The notes below the pieces were generated by a model that had not been told where the DNA came from, did not search any database, and was given only the letters and a program-made list of their open reading frames with translations. Both the position numbers and the translations under genes were made by a program. 64,000 bases of DNA from a virus: IMG/VR virus record IMGVR_UViG_3300043409_001462, positions 62,001-126,000 of that record. The stretch is one strand, 5' to 3'. Positions 10,310-20,013 of this stretch are shown piece after piece. Positions within the stretch are counted from its first letter, which is position 1, and each line of letters opens with the position of its first letter.

Positions 10310-11050
10310 ATGGCAGTTCCAGCATCAAGAGAAAATTTCAAAGAGTACTGCCTACGTAAGCTAGGTAAACCTGTCATTGAAATCAACGTAGACGACGATC
10401 AGGTCGACGATCGTATCGATGAAGCTTTGCTCTATTACGCTGATTATCATTTCGATGGAACTGAAAAACAGTATTACAAATATCAGGTAAATCAAACTGA
10501 TATAGACAACAAGTATATTACTCTACCAGAAAATATCATTGGCGCTGTAAATATTTTCCCAGTAGGGCAGGGATTAAATACTAATAACCTTTTCAACATC
10601 CGTTATCAAATCGCATTAAACGATCTTTATACTCTTACATCGGTATCGATGGTGCCATACTACATGGCTCTTACCCATGTTCAATTTCTTGAACAGATGC
10701 TTGTTGGTCAGCAGCAGTTAAGATACAATCGTCATACGAACAAATTTCATGTCGATATGGATTGGAATATTATTAACGTTGGCGAACATCTAATTATCGA
10801 AGCATATCAAGTTGTTGATCCTAATACGTACACTAACGTATGGGGCGATCGTTGGTTAGCTCGTTATACTACTGCTATAATTAAACAGCAGTGGGGAACA
10901 AACATGAAGAAATTTCAAGGTATGCAGTTACCAGGCGGATTAACATTTAACGGTCAGCAAATTTATAATGAAGCTACTGAAGAACGTAAAGAGTTAGAAA
11001 ATGAAATGATCACAAGTTATAGCCTACCAGTTACAGATATGATAGGATAA
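10310..11050 (+). CDS. gp13: Neck protein gp13 (head completion)
   Basis: A 246-residue homologue of T4 gp13, which with gp14 forms the neck that closes the filled head and joins the tail. The opening (VPASRENFKEYCLRKLGKPVIEI, then DDRIDEALLYYADYHFDGTEK) is the conserved signature seen in cyanophage gp13. AGGAAT precedes the ATG. In most T4-like genomes gene 14 follows directly; here an alarmone hydrolase gene intervenes. Confidence 0.93.
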   Translation: MAVPASRENFKEYCLRKLGKPVIEINVDDDQVDDRIDEALLYYADYHFDGTEKQYYKYQVNQTDIDNKYITLPENIIGAVNIFPVGQGLNTNNLFNIRYQIALNDLYTLTSVSMVPYYMALTHVQFLEQMLVGQQQLRYNRHTNKFHVDMDWNIINVGEHLIIEAYQVVDPNTYTNVWGDRWLARYTTAIIKQQWGTNMKKFQGMQLPGGLTFNGQQIYNEATEERKELENEMITSYSLPVTDMIG

Positions 11051-11053
11051 GCT

Positions 11054-11611
11054 ATGTTATCATTTAATTTATTTAATCGTTTAGACGAAGATATAAAAAA
11101 AGCATTAGGGTTTGCACGTAGAGCTCATGCTGGACAAACAAGATCAGACAACACACCTTATATTCGTCATCCTGAAAGAGTTGCTGCTACTGTTAAAAAA
11201 TTTAAAAAGTCTCATAATATTGATGCTATCATAAGCGCTGCATATCTTCATGACACTATTGAAGACACTAATACTACTAAAAAAGATTTAGAAAAAATGT
11301 TTGGCGCTCTTGTTGCATCTTTAGTTCAGGATCTTACTTCTGATAAAGAAAAAATATCAAAAGTTGGTAAAACAGAATATCTATCTCAAAAAATGAAAAA
11401 AATGTCTAGTTATGGATTGGTTGTGAAGCTAGCAGATAGATTAGATAACGTACAAGATATCAAGTCAGCAAAAAATGCTGCATGGCGTAATAAATATAAA
11501 AAAGAAACTCTTGATATTTTAAATTTCATAGAAAAAGAAAGACTATTGTCAAATACTCATATGAAAATAATCACAGAAATACGCCGTAAGTTGGCTGAAC
11601 TGGACCACTAA
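11054..11611 (+). CDS. SpoT/MESH1-type HD-domain alarmone (ppGpp) hydrolase
   Basis: A 185-residue single-domain HD protein of the RelA/SpoT hydrolase family. All residues I can map to the Mn-dependent hydrolase centre are present: R30, H39 (YIRHPERVA), the H66-D67 pair and E70-D71 (YLHDTIEDT), and D128 and N132 (LADRLDN). No synthetase, TGS or ACT domain is attached, so it should only degrade (p)ppGpp, or another 3'-phosphorylated nucleotide such as NADPH, as small MESH1 enzymes do. It is inserted between neck genes 13 and 14 with tight spacing (3 bases after gp13; its stop overlaps the gp14 start), so it would be made late with virion proteins. It probably keeps translation running in starved hosts; that role is inference. 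Confidence 0.85.
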   Translation: MLSFNLFNRLDEDIKKALGFARRAHAGQTRSDNTPYIRHPERVAATVKKFKKSHNIDAIISAAYLHDTIEDTNTTKKDLEKMFGALVASLVQDLTSDKEKISKVGKTEYLSQKMKKMSSYGLVVKLADRLDNVQDIKSAKNAAWRNKYKKETLDILNFIEKERLLSNTHMKIITEIRRKLAELDH

Positions 11612-12354
11612 TGGCAACCAATTTTTTCTTCAATAATTTTCAATCATCTCAAGAGCAGCTGCTACTCGAGAACCTAATTATTGAAGCTATCAAAATATAT
11701 GGCGAAGACATGCTTTATCTCCCACGTAAGCTGGGAAATTTTGATCAGCTATACACTGCTGACGATCAAACCATTTATGATAAAGCTTATCCAGTAGAAA
11801 TGTATATCAAGTCAGTAAATGGGTTTACAGGCGATGGTAACTTTATGTCTAAGTTTGGTCTTGAAATTAGAGACCAGGTTACATTTTCTGTTGCTCAAAG
11901 AGTTTGGCTTGAGGAAATTGGCACAATTACCAATTATACTCGCCCAAATGAAGGCGACGTAATTTACTTTCCATTAAACAAGAAATGCTTTCAAATTAAA
12001 TCAGTAAGCAAGCTTGAAATGTTCTATCAGTTAGGTGCTCTTCAAACTTGGGAATTAACTTGTGAGTTATTCGAATATAGTAACGAACAGTTTAATACTG
12101 GTATACCAGAAATAGATATTATTCAAACTAAATTTTCAACTAACATTCTTGACTATTCAATAACAGATGAAGACGGAATGTATCTAATGGATGAAAATAG
12201 TGATTTTATTACTAGCGAAAAGTATGATTTAGAAACTATCGTCCCAGGCGCGCAAAATAATACTTTAGAGGATGGTACTGTTAATTTCCCAATAGGATCG
12301 AACGACTTTATTGATTTTAGTGTTATTGATCCATTTAGTGAGGGACATATCTAA
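11611..12354 (+). CDS. gp14: Neck protein gp14
   Basis: A 247-residue homologue of T4 gp14 (MATNFFFNNFQSSQEQLLLENLIIEAIKIYG is shortened here; key block is EQLLLENLIIEAIKIYG, then DMLYLPRK). The family forms the second ring of the head-tail neck. The ATG overlaps the previous stop (TAATG), and its own stop overlaps the start of gp15, so 13, the hydrolase gene, 14 and 15 read as one coupled unit. Confidence 0.92.
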   Translation: MATNFFFNNFQSSQEQLLLENLIIEAIKIYGEDMLYLPRKLGNFDQLYTADDQTIYDKAYPVEMYIKSVNGFTGDGNFMSKFGLEIRDQVTFSVAQRVWLEEIGTITNYTRPNEGDVIYFPLNKKCFQIKSVSKLEMFYQLGALQTWELTCELFEYSNEQFNTGIPEIDIIQTKFSTNILDYSITDEDGMYLMDENSDFITSEKYDLETIVPGAQNNTLEDGTVNFPIGSNDFIDFSVIDPFSEGHI

Positions 12355-13196
12355 TGTTCAATCAAGGTTTTTATTTCGCGTCAATACGTAAATACGTTAC
12401 ACTATTCGGTACGCTTTTCGACGATATTAGTATTACTAGAACAGACAGCGCTGGTAATTTAAACGCTTTTATTAAAGTGCCAATTACATACAGTCCAAAA
12501 GAAAAGATGCTAGCACGTATTGGCAGCGATCCAGATCTCGATCGTCAAACAGCTGTTCCTACTCTGCCAATCATGGCGTTTGAAATGACAGACATTCGAT
12601 ATGATGGTACTAGAAAACTTAGCACTGTTAAAAAAATTGCAGTAGCTAAACCAGAAGACCCAGAAGTTTTAAAGTATCAGTTTGTACCAGTACCATATAA
12701 CATTGGTTTTAGACTTTATGTTATGGTAAAGAACGCTGAAGATGGCACTAAAATTATAGAACAAATTCTTCCATATTTTACTCCTGACTGGACAACTACT
12801 GTTCAGCTTATTCCAGAAATGGAAGTAACTATGGAAATACCATTAATTTTAAACGGTATTTCGCAGGATGATGTTTACGAAGGTAATTTTAAAGAACGTA
12901 GATCTTTAACATGGACTCTTGATTTTAATATGAAAGGGTATATTTTTGGACCAGTTAAAACAGGTAAAATTATCAAGTTTGCTAATAGTGTATTTTATAC
13001 ACCTCAAGGAGCTGATTATGGCGAACTTAGTAAATATGTTGGTAACTCTAGTCCTGTTGCGTTCTTACAAACTCAACCAGGATTGACTGTAGCTAATACG
13101 CCAACATCAAATGCTGCGCTATCAATCGATCCTCGTCTAATAACTGCTACTTCTGATTTTGGATATGTACAATTTAACACAAATGTGGAACCATGA
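12354..13196 (+). CDS. gp15: Tail sheath stabiliser / tail completion protein gp15
   Basis: A 280-residue homologue of T4 gp15, the hexameric ring that caps the contractile tail and docks to the neck. Typical blocks are GFYFASIRKYVTLFGTLFDDI at the N terminus, then VPITYSPKEKMLARIGSDP. Overlapping TAATG start and ATGA overlap with gp16. Confidence 0.93.
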   Translation: MFNQGFYFASIRKYVTLFGTLFDDISITRTDSAGNLNAFIKVPITYSPKEKMLARIGSDPDLDRQTAVPTLPIMAFEMTDIRYDGTRKLSTVKKIAVAKPEDPEVLKYQFVPVPYNIGFRLYVMVKNAEDGTKIIEQILPYFTPDWTTTVQLIPEMEVTMEIPLILNGISQDDVYEGNFKERRSLTWTLDFNMKGYIFGPVKTGKIIKFANSVFYTPQGADYGELSKYVGNSSPVAFLQTQPGLTVANTPTSNAALSIDPRLITATSDFGYVQFNTNVEP

Positions 13197-13612
13197 CAAC
13201 TGGAAACAACAACCCAATATATAATGCTTTAAATTTATCTCCTATGTCCGACCCTGTAAAAGCTATAGTAGCTAAGGCGCATGATGATAGTGCTAGAAAC
13301 GATTTCGAAATGGCTCGTGGTAATATACACGAAGTTATTCAAAATGGCACATACGCAATAGAAAAGCTAGCACAGATAGCTGACTCTTCTCAACATCCAA
13401 GAGCTTTTGAAGTGCTTGCAAAATTAATGGATACTATGCTTCAGGCAAACAAAGATCTTATGGAGCTACAAAAACAAATTCGATCTATTAATGCAGCTGA
13501 CGCTCCTACTAATGAACAAGCACAACAAGTAACAAATAACCTTTTCGTTGGTTCTACAGCAGATCTTCAGAAAGTTATTGAGGAAATGAAAAATGGCGGA
13601 CCAAAGACGTAG
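13193..13612 (+). CDS. gp16: Small terminase subunit gp16
   Basis: A 139-residue largely helical protein in the position of T4 gene 16, directly before and overlapping the large terminase by 20 bases. The central segment (HPRAFEVLAKLMDTMLQANKDLMELQKQI) has the coiled-coil character of the family, which recognises phage DNA and regulates the packaging motor. Shorter than some homologues but apparently complete. Confidence 0.88.
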   Translation: MTTGNNNPIYNALNLSPMSDPVKAIVAKAHDDSARNDFEMARGNIHEVIQNGTYAIEKLAQIADSSQHPRAFEVLAKLMDTMLQANKDLMELQKQIRSINAADAPTNEQAQQVTNNLFVGSTADLQKVIEEMKNGGPKT

Positions 13613-15233
13613 TGGTTATAATGGTAATTCGCTTTTAAAACGCACTAACCAATCAATTGAATGGACACCAGAATTAGTTTCTGAATACGTAAAGTGTTCG
13701 CAAGATCCAATTTACTTTACTGAAACATATATGAAAATTATCAACATCGATCGTGGTTTGGTAAGTTTCAAACTGTATGATTATCAGAGAGAAATGATTA
13801 AATCTTTTGCTGATAATCGATTCAACATTGTTGCCACCGCACGTCAGGCTGGTAAGTCGACTGTTACTTGCGCCTTTATCCTTTGGTATACTATATTCCA
13901 TCCAGAAAAAACTGTTGCTCTACTAGCTAACAAAGGCGAAACGGCTCGCGAAATTCTTCAGCGTATTCAGTTAGCATATCAGTATCTTCCAGCATGGCTT
14001 CAGCAAGGTGTCAAAGAGTTTAGAGCTGGTGCTATCGTTTTCGAAAATAACTCTCGTGTTATCGCAGCTGCTACAAGCTCTGACGCTATCCGTGGTTATT
14101 CTATCAACTTATTGTTTATCGACGAAGCAGCTTTCATCGAAAACTGGGATACGTTCTTTACTTCGGTTTATCCTACTATTTCATCTGGTAAAGAATCTAA
14201 AATTATTCTCGTTTCTACACCAAATGGTTTGAATCACTTCTATGCTATTTGGCAAAATGCTATCGAGAAAAGAAATAACTACCAACCTATAAAAGTATCG
14301 TATGAACGTGTTCCTGGTAGAGATGAAAAATGGAAAACAGACACTCTTTCATCTATGAACTTTAATGTTGAAAAATTCGAGCAAGAATACTGTGTTGAAT
14401 TTATGGGTAGCTCTGGCACGCTTATCGCTGGTTGGAAACTTAAAGAGTTAGTCCATCAAACACCGTTGAATAGCAAAGATGGTTTGTCTGTTTATTGTAA
14501 TCCAATTAAAGATCACAAATATGCAATTGTTGTTGACGTTTCTGAAGGTAGATCTTTAGACTATTCGGCGTTTCAGGTTATTGATGTCACACAAATGCCA
14601 TATCAACAAGCTTGTGTGTATAGAAACAATATGATTACGCCTTTAGATTATGGTGAAATCGTACATAAAGTAGCTATCAATTATAACAAAGCTCCTGTGT
14701 TAGTAGAAGTTAATAATATGGGCGCTCAGGTTAGCCATTCTCTTCATTATGATTTTGAATATGACAATATTCTATTCACAGAAAACAACGGTAGAAACGG
14801 TAAGAAAGTTAGTTCTGGTTATGGAACTGGAATTGATATGGGTGTAAGAACTACCGTTCCTGTTAAAGCAAATGGTTGCTCTCTGCTTAAACTATTGATC
14901 GAACAAAATCAGCTTATCATCAACGACTTCCATACTATCGAAGAACTTTCACGTTTCTCTCGTAAAGGGAAAAGTTATGAAGCTGAAGAGGGAGCTCATG
15001 ACGACCTTGTTATGGGCTTGGTGTTGTTTGGATGGCTATCTGAACAGCAATATTTTAAGGATTACACCGATATAAATACGCTTATGAGATTAAGAGATAA
15101 AACTGACGAAGAGATTATGAGTGATTTATCTCCCTTTGGATTTGTAGATGATGGTAGGGATGATTTTCAAGAAATTATAGACATGACGCCTCGTGGAAAT
15201 TGGATGTCAGAATTAAAAGATGAATATTTATAA
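13593..15233 (+). CDS. gp17: Large terminase gp17 (packaging ATPase-nuclease)
   Basis: A 546-residue motor protein. Walker A ARQAGKST at 83-90, Walker B LLFIDEA at 173-179, and the coupling motif STPNG near 208-212 form the ATPase. The RNase H-like headful nuclease has the first catalytic aspartate in VVDVSEG (D315) and a later AHDDLVMG motif. It pumps DNA through portal gp20 and cuts concatemers. It overlaps gp16 by 20 bases, with GAGGAA as ribosome site inside gp16. Confidence 0.96.
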   Translation: MADQRRSGYNGNSLLKRTNQSIEWTPELVSEYVKCSQDPIYFTETYMKIINIDRGLVSFKLYDYQREMIKSFADNRFNIVATARQAGKSTVTCAFILWYTIFHPEKTVALLANKGETAREILQRIQLAYQYLPAWLQQGVKEFRAGAIVFENNSRVIAAATSSDAIRGYSINLLFIDEAAFIENWDTFFTSVYPTISSGKESKIILVSTPNGLNHFYAIWQNAIEKRNNYQPIKVSYERVPGRDEKWKTDTLSSMNFNVEKFEQEYCVEFMGSSGTLIAGWKLKELVHQTPLNSKDGLSVYCNPIKDHKYAIVVDVSEGRSLDYSAFQVIDVTQMPYQQACVYRNNMITPLDYGEIVHKVAINYNKAPVLVEVNNMGAQVSHSLHYDFEYDNILFTENNGRNGKKVSSGYGTGIDMGVRTTVPVKANGCSLLKLLIEQNQLIINDFHTIEELSRFSRKGKSYEAEEGAHDDLVMGLVLFGWLSEQQYFKDYTDINTLMRLRDKTDEEIMSDLSPFGFVDDGRDDFQEIIDMTPRGNWMSELKDEYL

Positions 15234-15236
15234 ATA
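15229..15236 (+). promoter_or_regulatory. Late promoter TATAAATA before sheath gene
   Basis: An exact T4 late consensus TATAAATA overlaps the stop of gp17 and lies about 50 bases before gp18. gp55, encoded in this window, would direct RNA polymerase here. Confidence 0.65.
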
Positions 15237-15284
15237 ATTCAAGAAAAAGAACACCTTATCTTTTTTCCACAGGAGGAGAATATC

Positions 15285-17357
15285 ATGCCATTTCAACTAA
15301 GTCCAGGCGTTAATGTTACCGAAATCGACCTAACAGGTATCGTTCCTGCAGTTGCCACTACTGATGGTGCAATTGCTGGCGTTTTTAATTGGGGTCCAGT
15401 CGGTACTAGACAATTAATTGATACAGAAACAAAGTTGGTAGATACGTTTGGTAAACCAAACTCAAACAACTATGAAACTTGGTTCACCAGTTCTAATTTC
15501 CTTTCTTATGGAAATCGCCTTTATGTAACTCGTGTTGCAAACACAACAAATAATGACACTGGTACAATTTCAGCTATCGCTAATTCAGCTTCAGTTTCAA
15601 ACGTAGCTGCTCAAACAGTTAAGAACGTAGCTGATTTCGAAGGTAAAACTTTTGATCCTAACGTATTGTATGTTGCAAGATATCCAGGCGCTCTTGGTAA
15701 CTCATTGAAGATTAGTGTTTGCGATAGCTCTTCGTCTTTCTCTTCATCACTTAAGATGTCTGGGTTAGCTGCAACAGAAGCTTTAGACGTTTCAGCTAAT
15801 CTTGCTGTTGGTATTGGTCAAAGTTATGCAAATCTTAATGTTACACCAGGTTCTGGTGGTAGTGCTATCAACTGTAACACTTACATTACTAATTTGCTTG
15901 CTAACGTTTCTATCGGCGATTACCTTTCAGTAGGTAATACAACTATCGGCAATCAGAATCTTCGTGTTACTAGCATTGGCGCTATTGTTGCAAATTCTAC
16001 TGGCGCATTCGCTACTATTGGTTTAGATACAAACTATCGTCTTGCAACAGCATTCACTACAAATACTACTGTAAATAGCACCGTTACTCGTTCTTGGGAA
16101 GGTAGTATCGCTGTTGGTAATGCTCCTGTAGTTTCTGATTATCAGGCTCAGTTCGGTAACACAGCAGCTGTAGACAGTATTCACGTTATTATCACTGACG
16201 AAAATGGCGCTTTCACTGGAATTCCAGGAACTATTCTAGAAACATTCAATGGTCTTTCACGTTCATCAGATGCTAAGACAGTTGGTGGTCAGGCAAATTT
16301 TTACAAGACAGTTATTAACCAGACATCAAAGTATATTTGGGCTGTTAATGATCGTTCTGGCGCTGTTTCAAATACAGCTACTTCGCTAGTTACATCTACA
16401 AACAAAACACCAGGTTCTTATACATTCACTGGTGGTAAAGATGGCGCCAGCGAACAGGCTATCCCACTAGGTATTTTAGCTAACGGTTATGATCTTTATA
16501 AGTCAGCTGAAGATGTTGATATTTCTCTTATCCTTCAGGGTAAAGCAAGAGGAACTATCGGTACTCACGAACTAGCAAATTATCTAATCGACAACATTTG
16601 CGAACCTCGTAAGGATTGTATCGCTCTTATTTCACCAGATGACAGCGTAGTAACTGGTAATGCTGGAAACGAAGCAGTTAAGCTTGTTGAATGGAGAAAT
16701 TCAGTTCATGACAGTTCTTATGCTGTAATGGATTCTGGTTACAAGTATCAGTACGATCGTTATAACGACGTGTATCGTTGGATTCCATGTAATGGTGACA
16801 TTGCTGGTCTATGCGTACGCACTGACAATAGCCGCGATCCATGGTGGTCACCAGCTGGTTTCAATCGTGGTCAGATCAAGAACCTTGTTAAGCTTCGTTG
16901 GAATCCAAGACAGGCTGATCGCGATATCCTTTATAAGAGCGGAATCAACCCACTAGTATCATTCCCAGGTCAGGGCACAGTACTTTATGGTGATAAAACG
17001 CTTCAGTCTAAGCCATCAGCATTCGATAGAATCAACGTTCGTCGTTTGTTTATTGTTCTTGAGAAGGCAATTGCTACTGCTTCTAAGTTCTTCTTGTTTG
17101 AGTTCAATGATGAATTTACTCGCGCACAGTTTAAGAGCTTGATCACACCATATCTTCGTGACGTACAGGGTCGTCGTGGTATCACTGACTTCTTGGTAGT
17201 TTGCGACGGAACAAACAATACTGGTGAAAGAATTGATCGCAATGAGTTCTGGGGTGATATCTATATTAAGCCAGCACGTTCTATCAACTTCATTCAGTTG
17301 AACTTCGTTGCTGTAAGAACTGGTGTTCAATTCTCCGAAATCGTCGGCAAGTTTTAA
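15285..17357 (+). CDS. gp18: Contractile tail sheath protein gp18
   Basis: A 690-residue sheath subunit. The N terminus FQLSPGVNVTEIDLTGIVPA is the usual sheath opening, and the conserved C-terminal domain (ADRDILYKSGINPLVSFPGQG; RSINFIQLNFVAVRTGV) carries the inter-subunit linker. A strong AGGAGGAG ribosome site and its own late promoter fit high expression. Codon use (AAG, CGT, CTT) is of the highly expressed type seen also in genes 19, 22 and 23. Confidence 0.95.
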   Translation: MPFQLSPGVNVTEIDLTGIVPAVATTDGAIAGVFNWGPVGTRQLIDTETKLVDTFGKPNSNNYETWFTSSNFLSYGNRLYVTRVANTTNNDTGTISAIANSASVSNVAAQTVKNVADFEGKTFDPNVLYVARYPGALGNSLKISVCDSSSSFSSSLKMSGLAATEALDVSANLAVGIGQSYANLNVTPGSGGSAINCNTYITNLLANVSIGDYLSVGNTTIGNQNLRVTSIGAIVANSTGAFATIGLDTNYRLATAFTTNTTVNSTVTRSWEGSIAVGNAPVVSDYQAQFGNTAAVDSIHVIITDENGAFTGIPGTILETFNGLSRSSDAKTVGGQANFYKTVINQTSKYIWAVNDRSGAVSNTATSLVTSTNKTPGSYTFTGGKDGASEQAIPLGILANGYDLYKSAEDVDISLILQGKARGTIGTHELANYLIDNICEPRKDCIALISPDDSVVTGNAGNEAVKLVEWRNSVHDSSYAVMDSGYKYQYDRYNDVYRWIPCNGDIAGLCVRTDNSRDPWWSPAGFNRGQIKNLVKLRWNPRQADRDILYKSGINPLVSFPGQGTVLYGDKTLQSKPSAFDRINVRRLFIVLEKAIATASKFFLFEFNDEFTRAQFKSLITPYLRDVQGRRGITDFLVVCDGTNNTGERIDRNEFWGDIYIKPARSINFIQLNFVAVRTGVQFSEIVGKF

Positions 17358-17363
17358 TAAATA
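17356..17363 (+). promoter_or_regulatory. Late promoter motif AATAAATA before tube gene
   Basis: AATAAATA overlaps the sheath stop codon and lies 27 bases before the gp19 start; it fits the NATAAATA late form. Confidence 0.45.
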
Positions 17364-17390
17364 CATTAAAATCCATTAAGGAGAAAAACA

Positions 17391-17987
17391 ATGGCATCAG
17401 GATTTAATATCAGTACCTTCAAGACAAGAGGTCTTACAATGGGCGGTGCTCGTCCTACACTTTTCGAAGTGTATTTGACACCGCCTCCAGGCATCGGAGT
17501 TGACCAGAATTCTCAGGACAAATTCCGTTTCACTTGTCGTGGAGCATCACTACCAGCTTCTACAATTCAGTCTATCGATGTTGGATACTTTGGTCGTAAG
17601 ATCAAGGTTCAGGGAGATAGAACATTCCAGGATTGGTCAGTAACAGTAATGAACGACGAGGATTTCCTTGTTCGTTCAATGTTTGAAAAGTGGTCAAACG
17701 CTCTTAACAGAATGGAATCAAACATTCGTGATCCTCAATTTGCTGAAGAAGAAAATTCTTACAAGGTTGACATGGATGTTATCCAGTACGGTAAGGACGG
17801 TTCGTTGATTCGTCAGTATACTATTATTGGCGGTTTCCCAACCGATATCTCTGAAATTCAGTTAGATTGGGATACAACTAACCAGATCGAAACATTCACT
17901 GTTAGATTTGCTTATGACTACTGGCTACCAACAGTTGAAGACGTTAACTCATACCTTAGCGATGCTGTTAGCCCTGTTTCAACTTAA
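17391..17987 (+). CDS. gp19: Tail tube protein gp19
   Basis: A 198-residue tube subunit (SGFNISTFKTRGLTMGGARP, then FRFTCRGASLPASTI), family-typical length. The tube is the inner DNA conduit inside the sheath. AAGGAG precedes the ATG. A strong terminator follows 40 bases after the stop, closing the sheath-tube unit. Confidence 0.95.
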   Translation: MASGFNISTFKTRGLTMGGARPTLFEVYLTPPPGIGVDQNSQDKFRFTCRGASLPASTIQSIDVGYFGRKIKVQGDRTFQDWSVTVMNDEDFLVRSMFEKWSNALNRMESNIRDPQFAEEENSYKVDMDVIQYGKDGSLIRQYTIIGGFPTDISEIQLDWDTTNQIETFTVRFAYDYWLPTVEDVNSYLSDAVSPVST

Positions 17988-18030
17988 TCTATATAGTTAA
18001 TAGCCTCTTGGAATAGTTTTGTTATTTGGA

Positions 18031-18060
18031 GAGGGGCTGGACCTTAGCCCCTCTTTTATT
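18031..18060 (+). terminator. Rho-independent terminator after gp19
   Basis: Stem GAGGGGCT / AGCCCCTC (8 bp, 7-base loop) at 18031-18053, followed by TTTTATT. The portal start at 18074 lies just after it. Confidence 0.85.
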
Positions 18061-18073
18061 TGAAGGAAAAGAA

Positions 18074-19810
18074 ATGCAATTATTCGGTTTTGAATTTAAA
18101 CGTAAAATAGATTTAGATGTTTCGCCGTCTTTCACTCCAAAAGAGCAAGAAGACGGTGCAATAGTTATTGCAGCAGGTGGTAGTTTTGGCACTTACGTTG
18201 ATTTAGATGGTACAGTAAGAACAGAAGCAGAGTTAGTTACCAAGTACAGAGAAATGTCATTACATCCTGAAATTGATTCAGCTGTTGATGAAATAGTCAA
18301 TGAAATGGTAAGCTTAGATGAAAAAGATCTAGTAGAAATTAAACTAGATAACTTGCCTGCAGTACCTGAAACAATCAAAAAGAAAATTCGCGAAGAGTTC
18401 GAAAACTGTCTAACAATTCTTGATTTTCGTAAACACGCTTATGAAATTATGCGTCGTTGGTATATTGATGGTCGTTTATATTATCATGTTGTTATCGATG
18501 ATAAAGATACTAAAGCTGGTATTAAAGAAATTCGTTACGTTGATCCCCGTAAAATTCGTAAGATCCGTGAAATCGCCAAGCGTAGAGCTAAAGGTGGTGA
18601 TAATGGCGAAACAATAATTCCAAAAACACAAAATGAATATTTTATCTTTAACGATAAAGGTTTTAATTACGGTAACAAAATTACTGGACCTTCTACGACT
18701 GGTCTTCGTATAGCCAAAGATTCTATTCTTCATATTACTTCAGGATTGACAGACAATCAGGGAACTATGGTTCTCTCATATATGCACAAAGCAATCAAAT
18801 CATTGAACCAGTTGCGTACACTTGAAGACGCATTGGTTATCTATCGTCTAGCAAGAGCGCCAGAACGTCGTATTTGGTATATCGACGTTGGTAATCTTCC
18901 TAAGATGAAAGCAGAACAATATGTTCGCGATATCATGGTTAAGCATAAAAATCGTTTGATTTATGATGCTGACTCTGGTGCTATTCGCGACGACCGCAAA
19001 TTTATGACGATGCTAGAAGATTACTGGCTACCACGTCGTGAAGGTGGTAAAGGTACGGAGGTTACTACCTTACCTGGCGGTCAAACACTTGGACAAATGG
19101 ACGACGTTCTTTATTTCCAAAAGAAGTTGCTTCAAACTCTTAACGTACCAGTAAACAGACTTAACTCAGATGCATTGTTTTCTCTTGGACGTGCAACAGA
19201 AGTTAGTCGTGATGAATTGAAGTTCAGTCGTTTTATTAGTAGACTACGTGGTCGTTTTTCTCAGTTGTTCCTAAACATGCTAGAAAAACAAATTGTACTT
19301 AAACAAATTATGACTATTGAAGATTGGCATAATATTGCTGGCGAAATTCAGTTCGACTTTGCAAAGGATAACTATTTTAGTGAACTCAAGGATGGTGAAA
19401 TCCTTGACAACCGTATCAATCTTGCGCGTAACTTACAGGATATGCTTGGTAGATATTACTCGCATGAATGGCTACGTAAAAATATTCTTCAGCAGTCAGA
19501 TGATGACATTGAAGAAATGGATAAAGAGATCGAAGAAGAAAATAATTCAGAAGACCCACGTTGGATTAATCCATTAATTCAACAGAATGAAATGGGCGAA
19601 CAACAGATGGATATGCAGCAGCAAGAAATGGGTCAAAATGCAGCTGCAGGAGATGAAGATGTAGCTGTTGATCCTGAGCATGATAAAGAAGTTAAAAAAC
19701 AGCAAACAGCTCAGTCTCAACATTCTCTACTCAGCAAAAAGAAAAATAGAACACTCAGTGACGAAGCTAAATTGAAGTCAGCTTCTTTAATTATGTCTAA
19801 AAATAAATAG
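18074..19810 (+). CDS. gp20: Portal vertex protein gp20
   Basis: A 578-residue portal. I chose the ATG at 18074 because it has AAGGAAAAG just upstream; the frame also has a TTG at 18026, but that codon lies in front of and across the terminator hairpin. Conserved blocks include EMSLHPEIDSAVDEIVNEM and the PRRIRKIREI-like basic segment, then RRAPERRIWYIDVGNLP-like sequence near 270. Dodecameric gp20 is the packaging and ejection channel. The C terminus is Gln/Asn rich and charged. Confidence 0.93.
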   Translation: MQLFGFEFKRKIDLDVSPSFTPKEQEDGAIVIAAGGSFGTYVDLDGTVRTEAELVTKYREMSLHPEIDSAVDEIVNEMVSLDEKDLVEIKLDNLPAVPETIKKKIREEFENCLTILDFRKHAYEIMRRWYIDGRLYYHVVIDDKDTKAGIKEIRYVDPRKIRKIREIAKRRAKGGDNGETIIPKTQNEYFIFNDKGFNYGNKITGPSTTGLRIAKDSILHITSGLTDNQGTMVLSYMHKAIKSLNQLRTLEDALVIYRLARAPERRIWYIDVGNLPKMKAEQYVRDIMVKHKNRLIYDADSGAIRDDRKFMTMLEDYWLPRREGGKGTEVTTLPGGQTLGQMDDVLYFQKKLLQTLNVPVNRLNSDALFSLGRATEVSRDELKFSRFISRLRGRFSQLFLNMLEKQIVLKQIMTIEDWHNIAGEIQFDFAKDNYFSELKDGEILDNRINLARNLQDMLGRYYSHEWLRKNILQQSDDDIEEMDKEIEEENNSEDPRWINPLIQQNEMGEQQMDMQQQEMGQNAAAGDEDVAVDPEHDKEVKKQQTAQSQHSLLSKKKNRTLSDEAKLKSASLIMSKNK

Positions 19811-19820
19811 GAGATAAGTA

Positions 19821-20009
19821 ATGGAACAAGATAATAAATACACATTGAAAGATTTAGTAATGTTCGGCGCTCAACAAAAGCCAGTAGATTTTAGTCAAAC
19901 ATTTGACGAATTAATGATAGATAAACTTCAAGCTGCTGTTGATGCTAGAAAATTAGAAATTGCGCAAACAATGTTTAATAGTGCGCCAGCAGATCAAGAA
20001 CAAGGGTAA
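19821..20009 (+). CDS. gp67: Prohead core protein gp67-like
   Basis: A 62-residue acidic protein between portal and a 68-like gene, as in T4-like genomes. FDELMIDKLQAAVDARKLEIAQ is the conserved block of gp67 homologues, which are minor core proteins needed for correct head length and cleaved by the prohead protease. GGAGATAAG precedes the ATG. Confidence 0.8.
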   Translation: MEQDNKYTLKDLVMFGAQQKPVDFSQTFDELMIDKLQAAVDARKLEIAQTMFNSAPADQEQG

Positions 20010-20013
20010 TTAA

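Noticed and set aside
17016-17366. Minus-strand ORFs inside the sheath gene
   Set aside because: No ribosome site, antisense to a strongly supported gene, no recognisable domain.
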